Below, in pieces: positions 1-11,612 of a DNA stretch of 64,000 nt (the stretch's first letter is position 1; each line of letters starts with the position of its first letter). The translations under genes were made by a program, and so were the position numbers. Where the stretch lies: assembly GCA_006384855.1 (NCBI GenBank), contig VCJN01002072.1:1-64000 (forward strand), in the 5' to 3' direction. Source of the stretch: Tetraselmis striata (Eukaryota; Chlorophyta; Chlorodendrophyceae; Chlorodendrales; Chlorodendraceae). A model generated the notes under the pieces. It had not been told where the DNA came from, did not search any database, and saw only the letters and a list, made by a program, of their open reading frames with translations.

Positions 1-351
1 TACGCGGTGGGGGGGGGGGGGGGGGGGGGAAATCACTATAGCTATAGCTATGATGTGAGATATGAGTGACGCACACAGATATTGTGCAAGATATAATACG
101 ATGGCATGCAAGCGGGTCCCCCGCTCTTCCACAATCATTGGCCCTGCTCCCTCTTGCCCCGCCCCCGGTGCCCTTTAGCTGCTCTCAGCATCCCGAGTGG
201 GATGGGCGGGGCAGCGGTTGCTACCGAGTGAGGCGTAGCATCGTTTGCAGTGGCAACGCAGCCTTTCCGGGTGTGACGCCGCCTGGATGTAACCACAGCA
301 GTACGGCGCAAAGTGCAAGTGCAAGCTGCTGATGGCGGGGATCCCCGCGCG

Positions 352-398
<47 letters not shown>

Positions 399-602
399 CG
401 GGGGGGGACCGGGGGGGGGCCGGCTGTGGGATAGGCGCGGCAGCGGTTGCTACAGAGTGAGGCGTCGCATGTTTTGCAAGTATGCAACGCAGCCTTTCCG
501 GTTGCATAGTGTGACGCAGCCCTGGATGTAACCCAGCAGTACGCGCAAAGTGCAAGTGTTACACGCCCGGTGTGCCCCCACCCAATGACATTGCGCCCGA
601 CC

Positions 603-1421
603 TCACTGACGGCATGTCTCGCTCTCCTTCAGCTCCTGGGCCGTCCGCCGCCTCACCCTGCGCACCCTACCAGCCGCGCGTGCCTTCTCGGAAGCCTCAC
701 ACACGGCGGCGCGAGTCGCGTCGTGGAACGCGTCCCTGACATGGCGGAACTCCGCCCTCTTCGTGGCCGTGGTCGGGCAGGGGACTGCCCGCTGATGGGT
801 CGCCATGCATGGGTACTTGGGGCCGCACAAAGCCGGGGTGCCGTCGCAGCAACACTCCCAGTCCGTCCGTTGCCGCAGTCCACGCATGACGGGCGTCCGG
901 CCAGGACACGCACATGATAGTGCATGTGGCCGCCTCCCGCCACTGCTCGTAGTGCTCCGGTCAACATGGCGACGACCAAGTCGGCATGTCCCGCAGGTGG
1001 CTGCGGGGCGGGGGGCGCGAGCGCAGCCTCGCTCGCCTCGAACAACCCCCTCAACCCGATCAGTCGCCTCGACCACGGCCTCCTCTGCCTCCTGACGCGG
1101 CGCACCAGGCGGCATCATCGGTCGCCTGGCAGGGCGTCCCCCCCCGCAACGGCGCCGTCGGCGGTGGCCGACGCCCGTCGTGGCGGGGTGTTGTGAGGAG
1201 GTGGCCCTAGACATAGGTGGGGCCGGCCACCGCCAATGTGTTGCTCCACATGCGGTGCGGTTCCTGACGCGACAGCTCCGTCGCACCAGTACCGGCGCCG
1301 GGCACCCCCACGCACGCCTGCTGGGCTTACCACCAACCGGCATGTTTCCTTTGGGAGGCGGTTCATCCGCGTCGGAGGTGAGCGGCGGTGCCTGTGTGGG
1401 TGTGGGATACTGCCCGGCCAT
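603..1421 (-). pseudogene. Cys-rich domain protein of the CACTA-like element, copy A
   Basis: This is the counterpart of the frame at 50951-51757 in copy C. The C-terminal half is the conserved part: a Cys/His cluster (TDWECCC, ALCGPKYPCMATHQ) followed by a basic helix-rich tail ending RRTAQELKESETCRQ. In this copy the frame is shifted just before the cluster, so CVDCG falls in another frame (seen in the overlapping frame at 653-1105). The spacing resembles the cross-brace zinc domain at the C terminus of piggyBac-type transposases, but the element ends are not piggyBac-like, so the resemblance may be superficial. Function unknown; possibly DNA binding. Confidence 0.4.
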
Positions 1422-2262
1422 TAGGGCTCCCGCCGCCTGTCGCTCCGCCGACCCACGCCGCGGCGTGTGCTGCGCCCCGCATAGTCGCCTCGAATATATT
1501 ATACATGACGCGGGACGGGGGGGGATTCGTGCGTTTCGTATGTCGGCGGAAGGCCGTGCGAAGCTGCGGCTGGCGAAGGTGGTGGAAGTAAGCGTGGCGG
1601 CGTCGGCGGCGTATTACCGTGCGTGCATGCGTGCGCAACCCCGCGGCAGCAAGCGCCCGGACTCGGCGTGTGCCAGCGGCAGAGCTGCGAAGCCATGGAC
1701 ACGGTACGGGATGCCAAGTGTGGCTAAGCAACTGCCGAGGCTGGCGGCTTAACCCCCATGTCCGGCGGTTGAGGGACGGAAAGTGCGTAGAAGTTGATCG
1801 GGGAAAGCGGGCATATAAGCCCTGGCTGTGCTAGGTTCCTATTAAGTAATGACGGTTTGTGCTAAGTAATTCTTAGGGGTAGACCATGCAGCGCAGGTAG
1901 GGGGCGGTATAAATGAGGCCGGGCACATATACTGCTCCACGAAACGACACGGTCGCACGTGTAGTTGAATAGCACGCCCCCCCCCCCCCCCCCCCCCCCC
2001 CCCCGCGCCGGGTCGGCCCGCCGACCCGCCACGGCATGTAATATTTGTCATGCATCGCTGGGGTATTTGTGAGTGGATGCCCCGCCGCCACATCCCCCCC
2101 CCCACCCCCCCCCCCCCCCCCCCCCCCCCATTTACACTTGTGCACTCATAAAGTTTGGGCTGGTTTCGGAGCAATACATGTACGTATGTATATACATACA
2201 ATGGAACGTAGGACCTGCGCGGAAAGAGGGGGGGCTGGCGGAATGCGTTGGGGGTGCGTAGA

Positions 2263-3380
2263 GTAGCGTGTTGGTGAGATTCGGGGTGCATCGGACGCCG
2301 GATGCCCATCCACCCAGCGTAAAAGACGCCTACGTAATATTCACACTATATATATTCACACGCAAATGTGTGAAAACCGGACATTCCGTGCCGGATGGGT
2401 GGGAATACGGCGTCCGATGCAGCCAAAACCCCAGCAACACGCTATTCTGTGCACCGCCAATGCACTCCGCCAGCACCGCCTCATTCTCTGTCGATTTCGA
2501 AAACGCCTTCACATTACCCACCGGTAATTGCAATTGCCACCGTGTAATGTTGTCACGATGTGCGCACACAACAACACTTACTACCGGTTCCGACGCGGAT
2601 GGAGGCGGGGCTTGCGGAATGCGTTGGGGGTGCGTAGAGTAGCGTGCTGCAAATAATTGGGGTGCATCGGACGCCGGATGCCCACCCACCCGGCGTAAAA
2701 GACGCGTAATATTCACACTTTATTAACACACAAATGTGTGAAAACCGGACATTCCGTGCCGGATGGGTGGGAATACGGCGTCCGATGCAGCCAAAACCCC
2801 AGCAACACGCTATTCTGTGCACCGCCAATGCACTCCGCCAGCACCGCCACATTCTCTGTCGATTTCGAAAACGCCTTCACATTGTCCACCGCTAATTGCA
2901 ATTGCCGTGTAATGTTGTCACGATGTGCGCACACAACAACACTTACTACCGGTTCCGACGCGGATGGAGGCGAGGCTTGCGGAGTGCGTTGGGGGTGCGT
3001 AGAGTAGCGTGCTGCAAATAATTGGGGTGCATCGGACGCCGGATGCCCATCCACCCGGCGTAAAAGACGCGTAATATTCACACTGCTTTATTAACACACA
3101 AATGTGTGAAAACCGGACATTCCGTGCCGGATGGGTGGGAATACGGCGTCCGATGCAGCCAAAACCCCAGCAACACGCTATTTTGTGCACCGCCAATGCA
3201 CTCCGCCAGCACCGCCTCATTCTCTGTCGATTTCGAAAACGCCTTCACATTATCCACCGCTAATAATTGCAATTGCCACCGTTTAATGTTGTCACGATGT
3301 GCGCACACAACAACACTTACTACCGGTTCCGACGCGGATGGAGGCGAGGCTTGCGGAGTGCACTTGCGGTGCACAGACTA
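2263..3380 (+). repeat. Tandem array, about 368-bp unit, three copies
   Basis: The segment around 'gtgaaaaccggacattccgt' starts at 2371, 2739 and 3107, exactly 368 bases apart. Units contain the palindromic-looking TCGGACGCCGGATGCCCA and the GATTTCGAAAACGCCTTCAC block. They differ by a few bases and small indels. The same array occurs in inverse orientation in copy C at about 49008-50150. It gives rise to several similar spurious reading frames and is best read as a non-coding internal satellite of the transposon. Confidence 0.85.
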
Positions 3381-3836
3381 GCGGGAGACTAGACCCATTG
3401 TCGCTTATTTACAAGCACGGGCGGTGCTGCCAGACCTGATCGTCTACGGCCGATATAATATTCACACTATATTAACATCGGTGCACACCGCCGCACACCG
3501 CCGCACACCGCCGCACACCGCTGCGCGCGCACATTCGTCGCACACATTATCCCGGATTCACTCGCCGTATCCATTACGCCGTGCTACTTCAACAATAAAC
3601 ATTGCGAAATTACACCGACACAATGCCGCACCGACTAGCTCTTGACAATACGTGCATATAAATAGTAGTGGCGCGCTGCTCCTCGCCTCCGATGTGTCGT
3701 TGACTGCTGCGGAAGGCGGTCGTCGACTGGGTGTTAGTTTCTCCACCTCGGCCGCCCCCCCCCCCCCCCCCCCCCCCCCACTCGCCCCCCTTCACCGCTC
3801 ACAGCGCCATGGCCGACCTCGCCCCCCCGGGCAAAA

Positions 3837-4397
3837 GTGGGCGGCGAGCCTTGTTGTCTCGCGTGTCCGCGCCGCCGGCATCGAGGAGGACGAGAAAGAC
3901 ATGAGGAAACCCGTGACAAGGTGGGCGCGCAACAAAACACTCCATCCTCCGCATTAGCACGCACCCACTCGTGGCTAACTTGTGCCGCGCGCAGGTTCGT
4001 CCGGGAGCGCCGTAAGGCCCACCTCAACGCCAAGGCTTCCACAGTGCCAGCGGCGCAACTCGTGGTGGCCGAGGAGGCCGCATCCTCAGCCGCTTGGAGG
4101 CGAAACGATTGTGGCTTGTTGTGGGTGTCTGGGCACAGGGGGCGTCCCGACGCCAAGGTAAGGAAGCTCATGGCGGCGTCGTCGACGGCACAGCCTCCCG
4201 GGGTGGTGAAGACACTGACGGATGACAAGAAGCGGAAGAGGCCAGTGAAGAAACGCCCAGGTAAGAAACTGACGGTCGCGGAGTCGGAGGCGGAGTCGGA
4301 GGCGCAGGCGGAGGGGGAGGCGGAGGCGGAGGCGGAGGCAGCGAGATCGTCGAAGCGGAGGGTCCCCCGGGCACGCAAGAACAAGAACAAGCAGTAG
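3837..4397 (+). CDS. Lys/Glu-rich C-terminal protein of the CACTA-like element, copy A (two exons)
   Basis: Exon 1 carries a helix (VVSRVRAAGIEEDEKDMRK) and ends at 3920 (ACAAG). The intron 3921-3994 (74 nt, GTGGGC...GCGCAG) is removed in phase 2, and exon 2 (3995-4397) continues FVRERRKAHLNAK, a W-containing segment, a KKRKRPVKKRPGKK nuclear-localisation-like stretch, an Ala/Glu repeat and the end ARKNKNKQ. The 5' part upstream of about 3840 is unclear because of a poly-C tract. Relative to copy B, about 36 codons are missing in frame after VVKTLT. It is probably an element-encoded DNA-binding or accessory protein, but no known domain is recognised. Confidence 0.55.
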   Translation: MGGEPCCLACPRRRHRGGRERHEETRDKVGAQQNTPSSALARTHSWLTCAARRFVRERRKAHLNAKASTVPAAQLVVAEEAASSAAWRRNDCGLLWVSGHRGRPDAKVRKLMAASSTAQPPGVVKTLTDDKKRKRPVKKRPGKKLTVAESEAESEAQAEGEAEAEAEAARSSKRRVPRARKNKNKQ

Positions 4398-5150
4398 CCC
4401 CCGCCCCCTTTACCCCCCCCCCCCCCCCCCCCCAGGCGGGAGCGGCTGGCGGCGAGGGGGGCGGGGGGGGGCGGGGCGGGCGTGGTCCCCCCGCCCCCGC
4501 ACCCCCCCCCCCCCCCCCCCGGGCCACATCCCCCGATGGCAGCTGTCGCGAATATTGTAATTCAATCATTCTTCGGCAAACCGCTGCCTGCCCCCGCCCT
4601 CCCCCTCGCGAATATTTATGTAACGTGAGCACTCTTTGGCAAAACATGGCAGCCAAACCGCCCATCTGATGACCTTTGATCGGACGGCTGGCAGGCCCGA
4701 TCAGCAGTACTAGTACTGCAAATTCCCCAGTGTTACCAAGTACGTACGGCTGCGATTTGCGCTCCCATGTACTAATAGTCGTAGTTATCCACAGGACGAC
4801 TAGGGTTCGTGCCCGGGTACCGGGTACCGGGTACTACATCCCCGGTACCGGCGTAATAAATATATCGCGTACTACCCGGTACTACACGGACAACCTTGTA
4901 CCTTGTACGTCAGTGCCATGTACGCTTCACCGGGCTGGTACGACTACCAGAATGATGACAAAAAGGATTTATCGCCCGCCGGCAATAACGCCGGATGTAC
5001 TCGCACGTAACTGGATGGACGTGCCGCCACCAGCAGCAGCCTTCACGGATAAATAATAGTCGCTAGTAGTAGTGCTTCGTCACCTGTATGTCACATCTGA
5101 ATCTCACAGTGTCAACAAGGTCGCGCGCCAGCACCGACACCATCACTGTC

Positions 5151-5869
5151 ATGCGTGCAGAGATCCAGGCCGTATGGCCACGAGATGATGACGACGTGTA
5201 CTTGCCGGTGCAAGGTGCGTTGGGCGAGGTTGTTGCCCCTGACTGGGCGGCGGGCCTTGTTGTCTCGCGTGTCCGCGCCGCCGGCATCGAGGAGGACGAG
5301 AAAGACATGAGGAAACGCGTGACAAGGTGGGCACGCAACAAAACACTCCACCCACCACATAAGCACGCACCTACTCGTGGCTAACATGTGCCGCGCGCAG
5401 GTTCGTCCGGGAGCGCCGTAAGGCCCACCTAAACGCCAAGGCTTCCACAGTGCCAGCGGCGCAACTCGTGGTGGCCGAGGAGGCCGCGTCCTCAGCCGCT
5501 TGGAGGCGAAACGATTGTGGCTTGTTGTGGGCGTCCGGGCACAGGGGGCGTCCCGACGCCAAGGCAATGAAGCTCATGGCGGCGTCGTCGACGGCACAGC
5601 CTCCCGGGGTGGTGAAGACACTGACGGCCGCCGTTCCCCCTTCGGACGCGCCGCTGCCCCGCCCACCCCTAACTGAGAAGGAGCTGTGCTGGATGAACGC
5701 CGCCGACAAGAAGCAGTCGGACGCCGACAAGAAGCGGAAGAGGCCAGTGAAGAAGCGCCCAGGTAAGAAACTGACTGTCGCGGAGTCGGAGGCGGAGGCG
5801 GAGGCGGAGGCGGAGGCAGCGAGGTCGAGGCGGGTCCCCCGGGCACGCAAGAACAAGAACAAGCAGTAG
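5151..5869 (+). CDS. Lys/Glu-rich protein of copy B (two exons, about 214 aa)
   Basis: The first ATG inside copy B (5151) opens a frame that runs to 5326. A 74-nt intron (5327-5400, GTGGGC...GCGCAG) matches the one in copy A in position and length. Exon 2, 5401-5869, ends in ARKNKNKQ followed by TAG. Order: an N-terminal acidic patch (WPRDDDDVY), a charged helix (AAGIEEDEKDMRKRVTR), a segment with DCGLLWASGHRG, a Pro-rich linker with KELCWMNAADKKQ, a basic KKRKRPVKKRPGKK and an Ala/Glu repeat. This copy keeps a segment lost from copy A. The true start may lie upstream, now displaced by copy A. Function unknown. Confidence 0.5.
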
Positions 5870-5895
5870 CTTCCCCCTCCCTCCCCTCACCCGCC

Positions 5896-5927
<32 letters not shown>

Positions 5928-6472
5928 GGCGGGAGCGGCTGGCGGCGGGGGGGGGGGGGGCGGGCGTGGTCCCCCCGCCCCCGCACCCCCCCCCCCCCCC
6001 CCCCCCCCCCCGGGCCACATTCCCCGATGGCAGCTGTCGCGAATATTGTAATTCAATCATTCTTCGGCAAACCGCTACCTGCCCCCCCCCCTCCCCTCCC
6101 CCCCTCGCAAATATTTATGTAACGTGAGAACTCTTTGGCAAAACATGGCAGCCAAACCGCCCGTTTGATGACCTTTGATCGGACGGCGGGCAGGCCCCTA
6201 GCCGAATAGTACGGCTGCGATTTGCGCTCCCATGTACTAATAGTCGTAGTTATCCACAGGACGACTCGCCGAGTCGGACCGCTATAGGATAAATATCGAA
6301 TGCCACCAACAACTGGTAAGAGATTACATTATGCAACCAACTCAATTCGCCAAACGCTACGAGTAAGAGCCATGTTTCACTAAGTACTGTCACGAGTACT
6401 TACAGCAGGGGCGCGAGAGCGGGGGGGGGGGAGGAGGGGGAGTGGGGGGGGGGGGGCGAGGACGACACTGCT

Positions 6473-6711
6473 CTCTTAGGTTCAGCGCATTCAGAGGGGT
6501 CCGAGTATCCGCCTTTATTTTCCTCCTCGCCCTCGCCCTCGTCCATATCCTTTTCGTCCTCGTTGCCGCCGTCCTCGTCCTCATCCTCATTCTCCTGATT
6601 GCTGTCCTCGGTGCTCTCGTTGTTACCCCGCACGGCGCGGTCAGCCAACCCACCTCCAGGCCCAATTTGCTCTTCGTTCTCCTCGTCCACCCAAAAGTCG
6701 TCGTCATCCAT
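6473..6711 (-). CDS. Acidic exon inside copy B
   Basis: From ATG at 6711 the minus strand reads MDDDDFWVDEENEEQ, then a long Asp/Glu/Asn run with KDMDEGEGEEENKGGY, up to ECAEPKRAV, where a GTGTCG donor and a poly-C tract follow. Upstream of the ATG lies another poly-C tract, so this is probably an internal or first exon. Such acidic segments often occur in chromatin-associated or transposon proteins, but no domain can be named. It has no counterpart in copy A within the window. Confidence 0.35.
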
Positions 6712-7815
6712 GCCCGTAGCGCATGGAAGCGGGGCTTGCGGCCGCGGCGGCGCGGGGGGGGGGGGGGGGGGGGGGGGGGTTGGTGGCCATCGCGACCAGT
6801 CGCTTGGGAGTGTTGTAGCCTGATGAGCACCCAACACGGCACGGTGTGGGCGGGCGACTGGCAAATGAGCAAGCTCAGTGACGTTTGACCGCACCCCCTC
6901 AGTCATGTGAGTTCACACGTTCAAACGGGCTCAGCATCAGCACGCCCTGGCGCCCGGGTTGGTGCCGGGCCGAGCAGCAAGCATGGCGCCGCGTGGCCCG
7001 TACGAGTCGTAGGCTGCGACCCTTTGCGGCCGGCCCGTAAATTGCGCTGAACATGTATATTCTGCGTAAAGTATTACTTCGATTTACGGCTCAGTGAGCC
7101 ATATTTAGGGCGGTCGCAAATATTGCGATATTTGCGATATTTGCGACCAGCGAGGCCAGCCGCAAATCCTCGAGCCGCAAATCCGCCAGTTTACGGTTAC
7201 GGCACAATAATACAACTCCGTGTTAAGCGTTTAACACTCGTCATCGCGCCCGGGTTCGTACTAGATACCCGGTACCGGCTAAATAAATATATCGCGTACT
7301 ACCCGGTACTACACGGACAACCTTGCACCTTATACATCAGTGCCATGTAACACATCACACGTCATGTACGACTACCACAATGATTACAAAAAGGATTTAT
7401 CGCCCGCCGGCAATAACGCCGGATGTACTCGCACGTAACTGGATGGACATGCCGCCACCAGCAGGAGCTTTCACGGATAATAGTGGTACCGGTACGGTAG
7501 TGCTTCGTCACCCGTATGTCACATCTGAATCTCACAGTGATGTCCACATGGATCTTGACATGTACAAATAACCGGTCCTAGCGCGACATGGGGGTCAACC
7601 GTACACGTAGCAGTACAATCCCATAGCCTACATTCATTCCATATATATCCTCATCAGCATAGCGCGCATCGTCATCATGTAGTTATATCAGTACTATCTA
7701 TGAATATTCGTACTCGTACCAGTACGAACGCCCCTCGTCGTTGTCGATCGACGGCAACGCGCGACGACGACGCGACTACTGCGGCTGCACTTATAAATTA
7801 TATAATTGTTTTAAC

Positions 7816-7982
7816 TGACACTACCCGCATAGTGAACACCCCTATGGTGAACCTACCCCTATAGTAAACCGGGGGGGGGGGGGGGGGGGGGGGCGGGGGG
7901 CGGAACGCTTAACACCGTGTAAGCTACTTCTATAGTGAACAATTGCTATAGCGAACCTGCCCCTATACCCTATAGTAAGGGT

Positions 7983-8015
<33 letters not shown>

Positions 8016-8800
8016 CCCGAATGGGGGTTCCCTACCTCTGCAGTGAACAACCAATACATGACGATAGTAGTGTAAGGAGCGCCGGCTGCGGTGGCGGCGT
8101 GCGCGGCGCCTCTAGACAACTATTGTAATGTCACAATGTTGGCGGCATGTATTCGCTGCATGCACGGTCGGTGCTGCCACCATAACAACGCAAGCCTCGC
8201 CGCCATACATGGCGGAACCCGCGCAACGCGCTGCCGCTATGTATGGCATGCACTCCGTAGTTGCCACCAGAAGAGAGCCCTGCGGGCAAGAGTTGGGATG
8301 GTTGAAGTTTGCACTTGTTCATTAGTGAGAATCATGATTCGTTTGTAAAAGGGCCAACACCAAGAGAGAGTTCAATGGGATTGTTTCTGCCGATGATGTG
8401 CGTTGCGTTTTGCAGAAAATGATGGTGACGAATAGGCATCGGCAAGTGGCCTTGGGCTCTTTTTCACCGCAGTAGAAAGAATGCAACCCGCGGATGACAA
8501 CCCCGATCCCTCTTAGGGCTGGGGTGTTGTTTGATGTAACACAAGAAATGGTTCCCAGGTGTTTTGAGGTCAGTCGCTCGCCCCACCACAAGGATATCCG
8601 TCTGTCACTACCTTCACAGTGAAAAACTACCCCTATAGCTCACTGTAGAGGTAGGCCACCGGAATGCTACAGTGAATTCCCCCATATAAGATTATATAGT
8701 GAACCTCCCCCAGAGTAATCAAAGCGCGCTGGGGGGAGGGGGGGGGGGGTGGGGGGGGGGGCGGGGGGGGGGGGGGGTATTCACTATACGGGTAGTGTCA
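7816..8800. mobile_element. Short terminal-inverted-repeat element with internal CCTATAGTGAAC motifs
   Basis: The left end TGACACTACCCGCATAGTGA is matched in inverse at the right end (...TCACTATACGGGTAGTGTCA, ending 8800). Variants of CCTATAGTGAACC recur just inside both ends (about 7842, 7858, 7921, 8039, 8629, 8661, 8690, 8777), next to long poly-G tracts. The middle is not coding in any convincing frame. Subterminal repeats of this kind are typical of CACTA-type and other non-autonomous DNA elements. A clear target-site duplication was not found. Confidence 0.55.
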
Positions 8801-9685
8801 CAGTACAGGTACCAGTACAATGGGTACAGGGGTACACATAGCGCGCATCCACACGACTTTTCAGTAATAGATGTTATTTTGATTGGGTTTTTTTGCCAGT
8901 TCCGGCCTGGCAACAGGTGAGCGCGCGATCACCGCGCGGTAGCTGACGGAGCTTGGACCCTTCGGGGATCGAGCAATGGCAGAAGTAGTATGTATGGGCC
9001 ATGGGTGGCATCGGTCGGCCAGCATCGTGCAGGTGCAGGGAGCTAACGGGGCTCTGGGCCGCCTCGGGGGCGCCCTTGGTACCCGTCCATAGAGACGCCG
9101 TATAATCCTTACGTCTGTGATCGCTGTATTACAAAATATTTCATTTAATAATAGTACTTAATACGGTTTTAAATCTTAATTCAATCCTTACGTTGTGTTG
9201 AGTTCACAACATACTGGGCAATGACGAAGCTACCTGTATTTCGGCCGGTCCAATTCTCACCAGAAAAAAGCCCTGTTCCACATTATTCTGGCGTCAGCGT
9301 CCTCGTACTGTGGTAGCCCGTCCTTGCGCAGTGACTCCATGCTGAGCTAGCGACACCGGGTATTCACGCAGCATCATGTCATCGAGTGCAAGCAGTGCCG
9401 GAATAGATATACTCCGCCGCGTCCGCCGACTGGGCGGAAGTGGCGAATGTAGCGACTCACACAGGTAACGACTATTCGCCGGGAAGTACCTGCGGTCGCG
9501 GCGGGTGGCCGTGCGGCGGCGACGCGGGCGGGCAGGCGACGTGTGGCAGCAGATACGGATAGCGACTACGGGTACCGGTACATGCAAGGATCAATCGTCC
9601 TTATTTATAAATGCGCCCGCCCGTCGCGACATCAGCTATATGAGTACAGGGTACCAGTACGAGTACCCTGTACCGGCGAGATGGA
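8801..9685. other. Intergenic, no gene seen
   Basis: There is no convincing reading frame. The segment has AT-rich patches (9120-9200) and several GTACCGGTAC-type palindromes near 9570-9670. It ends where homology to the 3' end of the LINE begins. Confidence 0.5.
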
Positions 9686-11612
9686 TGATTGTTTTTTCGC
9701 CCCCGGGACAGGACTGGCACCAGTGAAACCCTTGCAGCGTCTCTACGACGGCCGTTTAGGCAGCAATCCAGTTACGGAAGGCCCTGGGTAGGCGACGCTC
9801 CGTTATAGTCATCAAGCAAATTGCCGAAGCATTCTGCAAAACTAATTAGAGACCACTGACGGAATTTCCAACACTGTTGGATCACCGTCTAAAACACTGC
9901 CATCAAAATACCCGGCACTGACCACGAAAGGTCCGCCCTACCCGTTTGGGCGTCGGCCCATTCGAGTAATGCGAGTTGGGCAAGCCCCAACCCGCGGAGC
10001 AAAGCATTTCGGGAGTGAGATACATGTGCAACAAAAAAGGCAATGTGAGGGAGGGCCCGACGCCATAACTGGAAAAATTTCCCATTCCCAGTAAAATCCA
10101 GGGCGCCGTGAAGGGAGGGGGGGACCCCGCCCAAAATAAAGGCAGTTAAGTCCTCAGGTGTTTACGCAATAACCTGACTACTAATAAAATCCTTGAACTC
10201 CGGAACTAACAACCCAAAATTATGACGGTGATACCCCCACCGCGGCGGGCACACCACCAACATATGTTCGATAGTCTCAGATTCACCTCCGCCACATGCA
10301 GGGCAGTGTTCAAGGAACCGCTCAGGCATGGCATGAATCCGGGCCAATCGGCGGGCAGTGGGAAATACTCGGGTGCGTAATTGTATCATAATGTGCAACC
10401 CGGCCACAACCCCCGCGGGGACACCCACACCGTACTGTGGCAACGGGTTTGACGCATAGGACGCCTGGACATATATACCCCAGGTGTTATTGCGTGCTAA
10501 CGATGCCGACGATTTGTAACGCGCCCACACCGATGCATTTACTAGTTTAGCGGCATCGCGCGCGGCTAGTGACCTCCACTCAAGTGGAAGGTGCGCCCCC
10601 CTCAGCTAGCCCTACGTTCGCCCTAGCTAGTCGATCTAACCACCGCACAGTCCCTGACGTCCACGTGTTAGGGCGCGCCCGACTTGGCTGATCTACTAAA
10701 TGGGTTATACATGTATTCAAGTCGGATGCTTTAAGGAACGTCCGAGCCCGTGCCGCAGCGGCCGTAGCCTCTATGGGCGCAATATCCAATTCCCGCATCA
10801 TCGGTGCAATGGCCACCGCAGGGGAGTTTTTACCCACCCCAATGAGGCACCGCAAGCACTGATTGAGTACGGTTTGTAATTTATTTGCGCCGCTAGTTCT
10901 ATCCATGCCCCATACTTCACACCCATAAGTTAAAACCGGCAGTACACATGTTTTAAAAACCGACACACGCACATTAATAGGGATTATGTCCCGTCCACCG
11001 ACTAATACCGAATCGAGCGCCTCAATGGTGCGTTTACCCTTCTTAACCCGGTCGTCTCCTATGTGTTGCATACCTAAATCCGACTTAATGACCGTACCCA
11101 AGTACCTATATTCATTTACAACCGGTACCCGTTCCCCCCCAAGCTGCCATCGGGCAGCTTGTTCGCGTAACGCGGTCTCGTCGGAATATCGGCCTAATGC
11201 CATCACCCCACACATAAGTACCCCAAACCCCATAAAATGGTCCTCCGCCCACTGCGAGAAGTGGGCGAACATGGCATGCAGGTTATCGAACGAGCATGTG
11301 ATACCAACAGCGTCGTCCGCGTATAACTGACCTGGCACCCTTAGTGGTTGCCTTGCCGCTAATGTGTCGGTGCACCCTGGTACATCACACCCTAGATGTT
11401 CTACCCCATCGAATATATCGTTACTAAATATGTTAAATAGGATGGGGGAAGCGGGGCATCCCTGTCGGAGGCCACGCTCTATGGGTATGAGGTATGATAG
11501 TGTTCCCGGGGCCACCCCTGTCTTGACCCGTACCATACTATCCATGTATAAAGTTTTAATGAAGGTAAGCATATGACCCGTAACTCCTATGGCTTGTAGT
11601 TTTAGGAACAAA
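9686..11612 (-). pseudogene. LINE (non-LTR retrotransposon) copy 1, 5'-truncated
   Basis: It is near-identical to the 3' part of the LINE at 21.7-25.5 kb. The minus strand encodes the second half of the reverse transcriptase: GLRQGCPASPILFNIF, then LYADDAVGI with the catalytic DD, a thumb region, and a separate frame with a CPACGGGESETIEHMLVVCP zinc knuckle (about 10162-10530). Homology starts abruptly near 11612 at FLKLQAIGVTG, so the first RT blocks and the endonuclease are missing, the usual result of incomplete target-primed reverse transcription. The 3' end lies near 9686, followed by a short A-run. One frameshift separates the RT and zinc-knuckle frames. Confidence 0.85.

Larger units (their letters stand above)
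1..5111 (+). mobile_element. CACTA-like DNA transposon, copy A (left end outside window)
   Basis: This stretch matches, base for base over most of its length, the reverse complement of 47266 to about 52316. It ends at 5111 with the reverse complement of the CACTGTGAGATTCAGATGTG terminus that bounds the complete copy at 47266-55783. The other end, and the part equivalent to 52.3-55.8 kb, lie left of position 1. Internal parts are a Cys-rich reading frame (603-1421, minus), a three-unit tandem array (about 2263-3380), a spliced Lys-rich gene end (3837-4397, plus) and poly-G/poly-C tracts whose lengths differ between copies. The strand follows the putative transposase direction in the complete copy. 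The superfamily is inferred from CACTG ends and a 3-bp target duplication in copy C. Confidence 0.8.
5112..7539 (+). mobile_element. CACTA-like transposon copy B, remnant split by copy A
   Basis: 5250-6250 repeats 3840-4790 of copy A, 7240-7539 repeats about 4810-5111, and the block ends at 7539 with the same terminus as copy A. The simplest reading is that copy A inserted into an older copy B, whose remainder is left of the window. The middle (6250-7240) differs from copy A and contains an acidic exon on the minus strand. The last 300 bases hold many GGTACC/CCGGGTACC motifs. Confidence 0.65.

Noticed and set aside
175..555. Pro-rich and Gly-rich reading frames across poly-G/poly-C tracts (also at 313, 1842, 4168, 5574, 28698, 43357)
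   Set aside because: Their length comes from homopolymers read as Pro or Gly; both strands and several frames are open equally and no motif is present.
2330..3381. Repeated 90-130-codon genes in the 368-bp array
   Set aside because: Similar frames occur on both strands of every unit, as expected for tandem repeats; there is no splice or motif evidence.
3480..3530. CRISPR-like or telomeric repeat (CGCACACCGC units, also at 48870-48900)
   Set aside because: It is a short tandem run of four units without spacers and does not match known telomere repeats.
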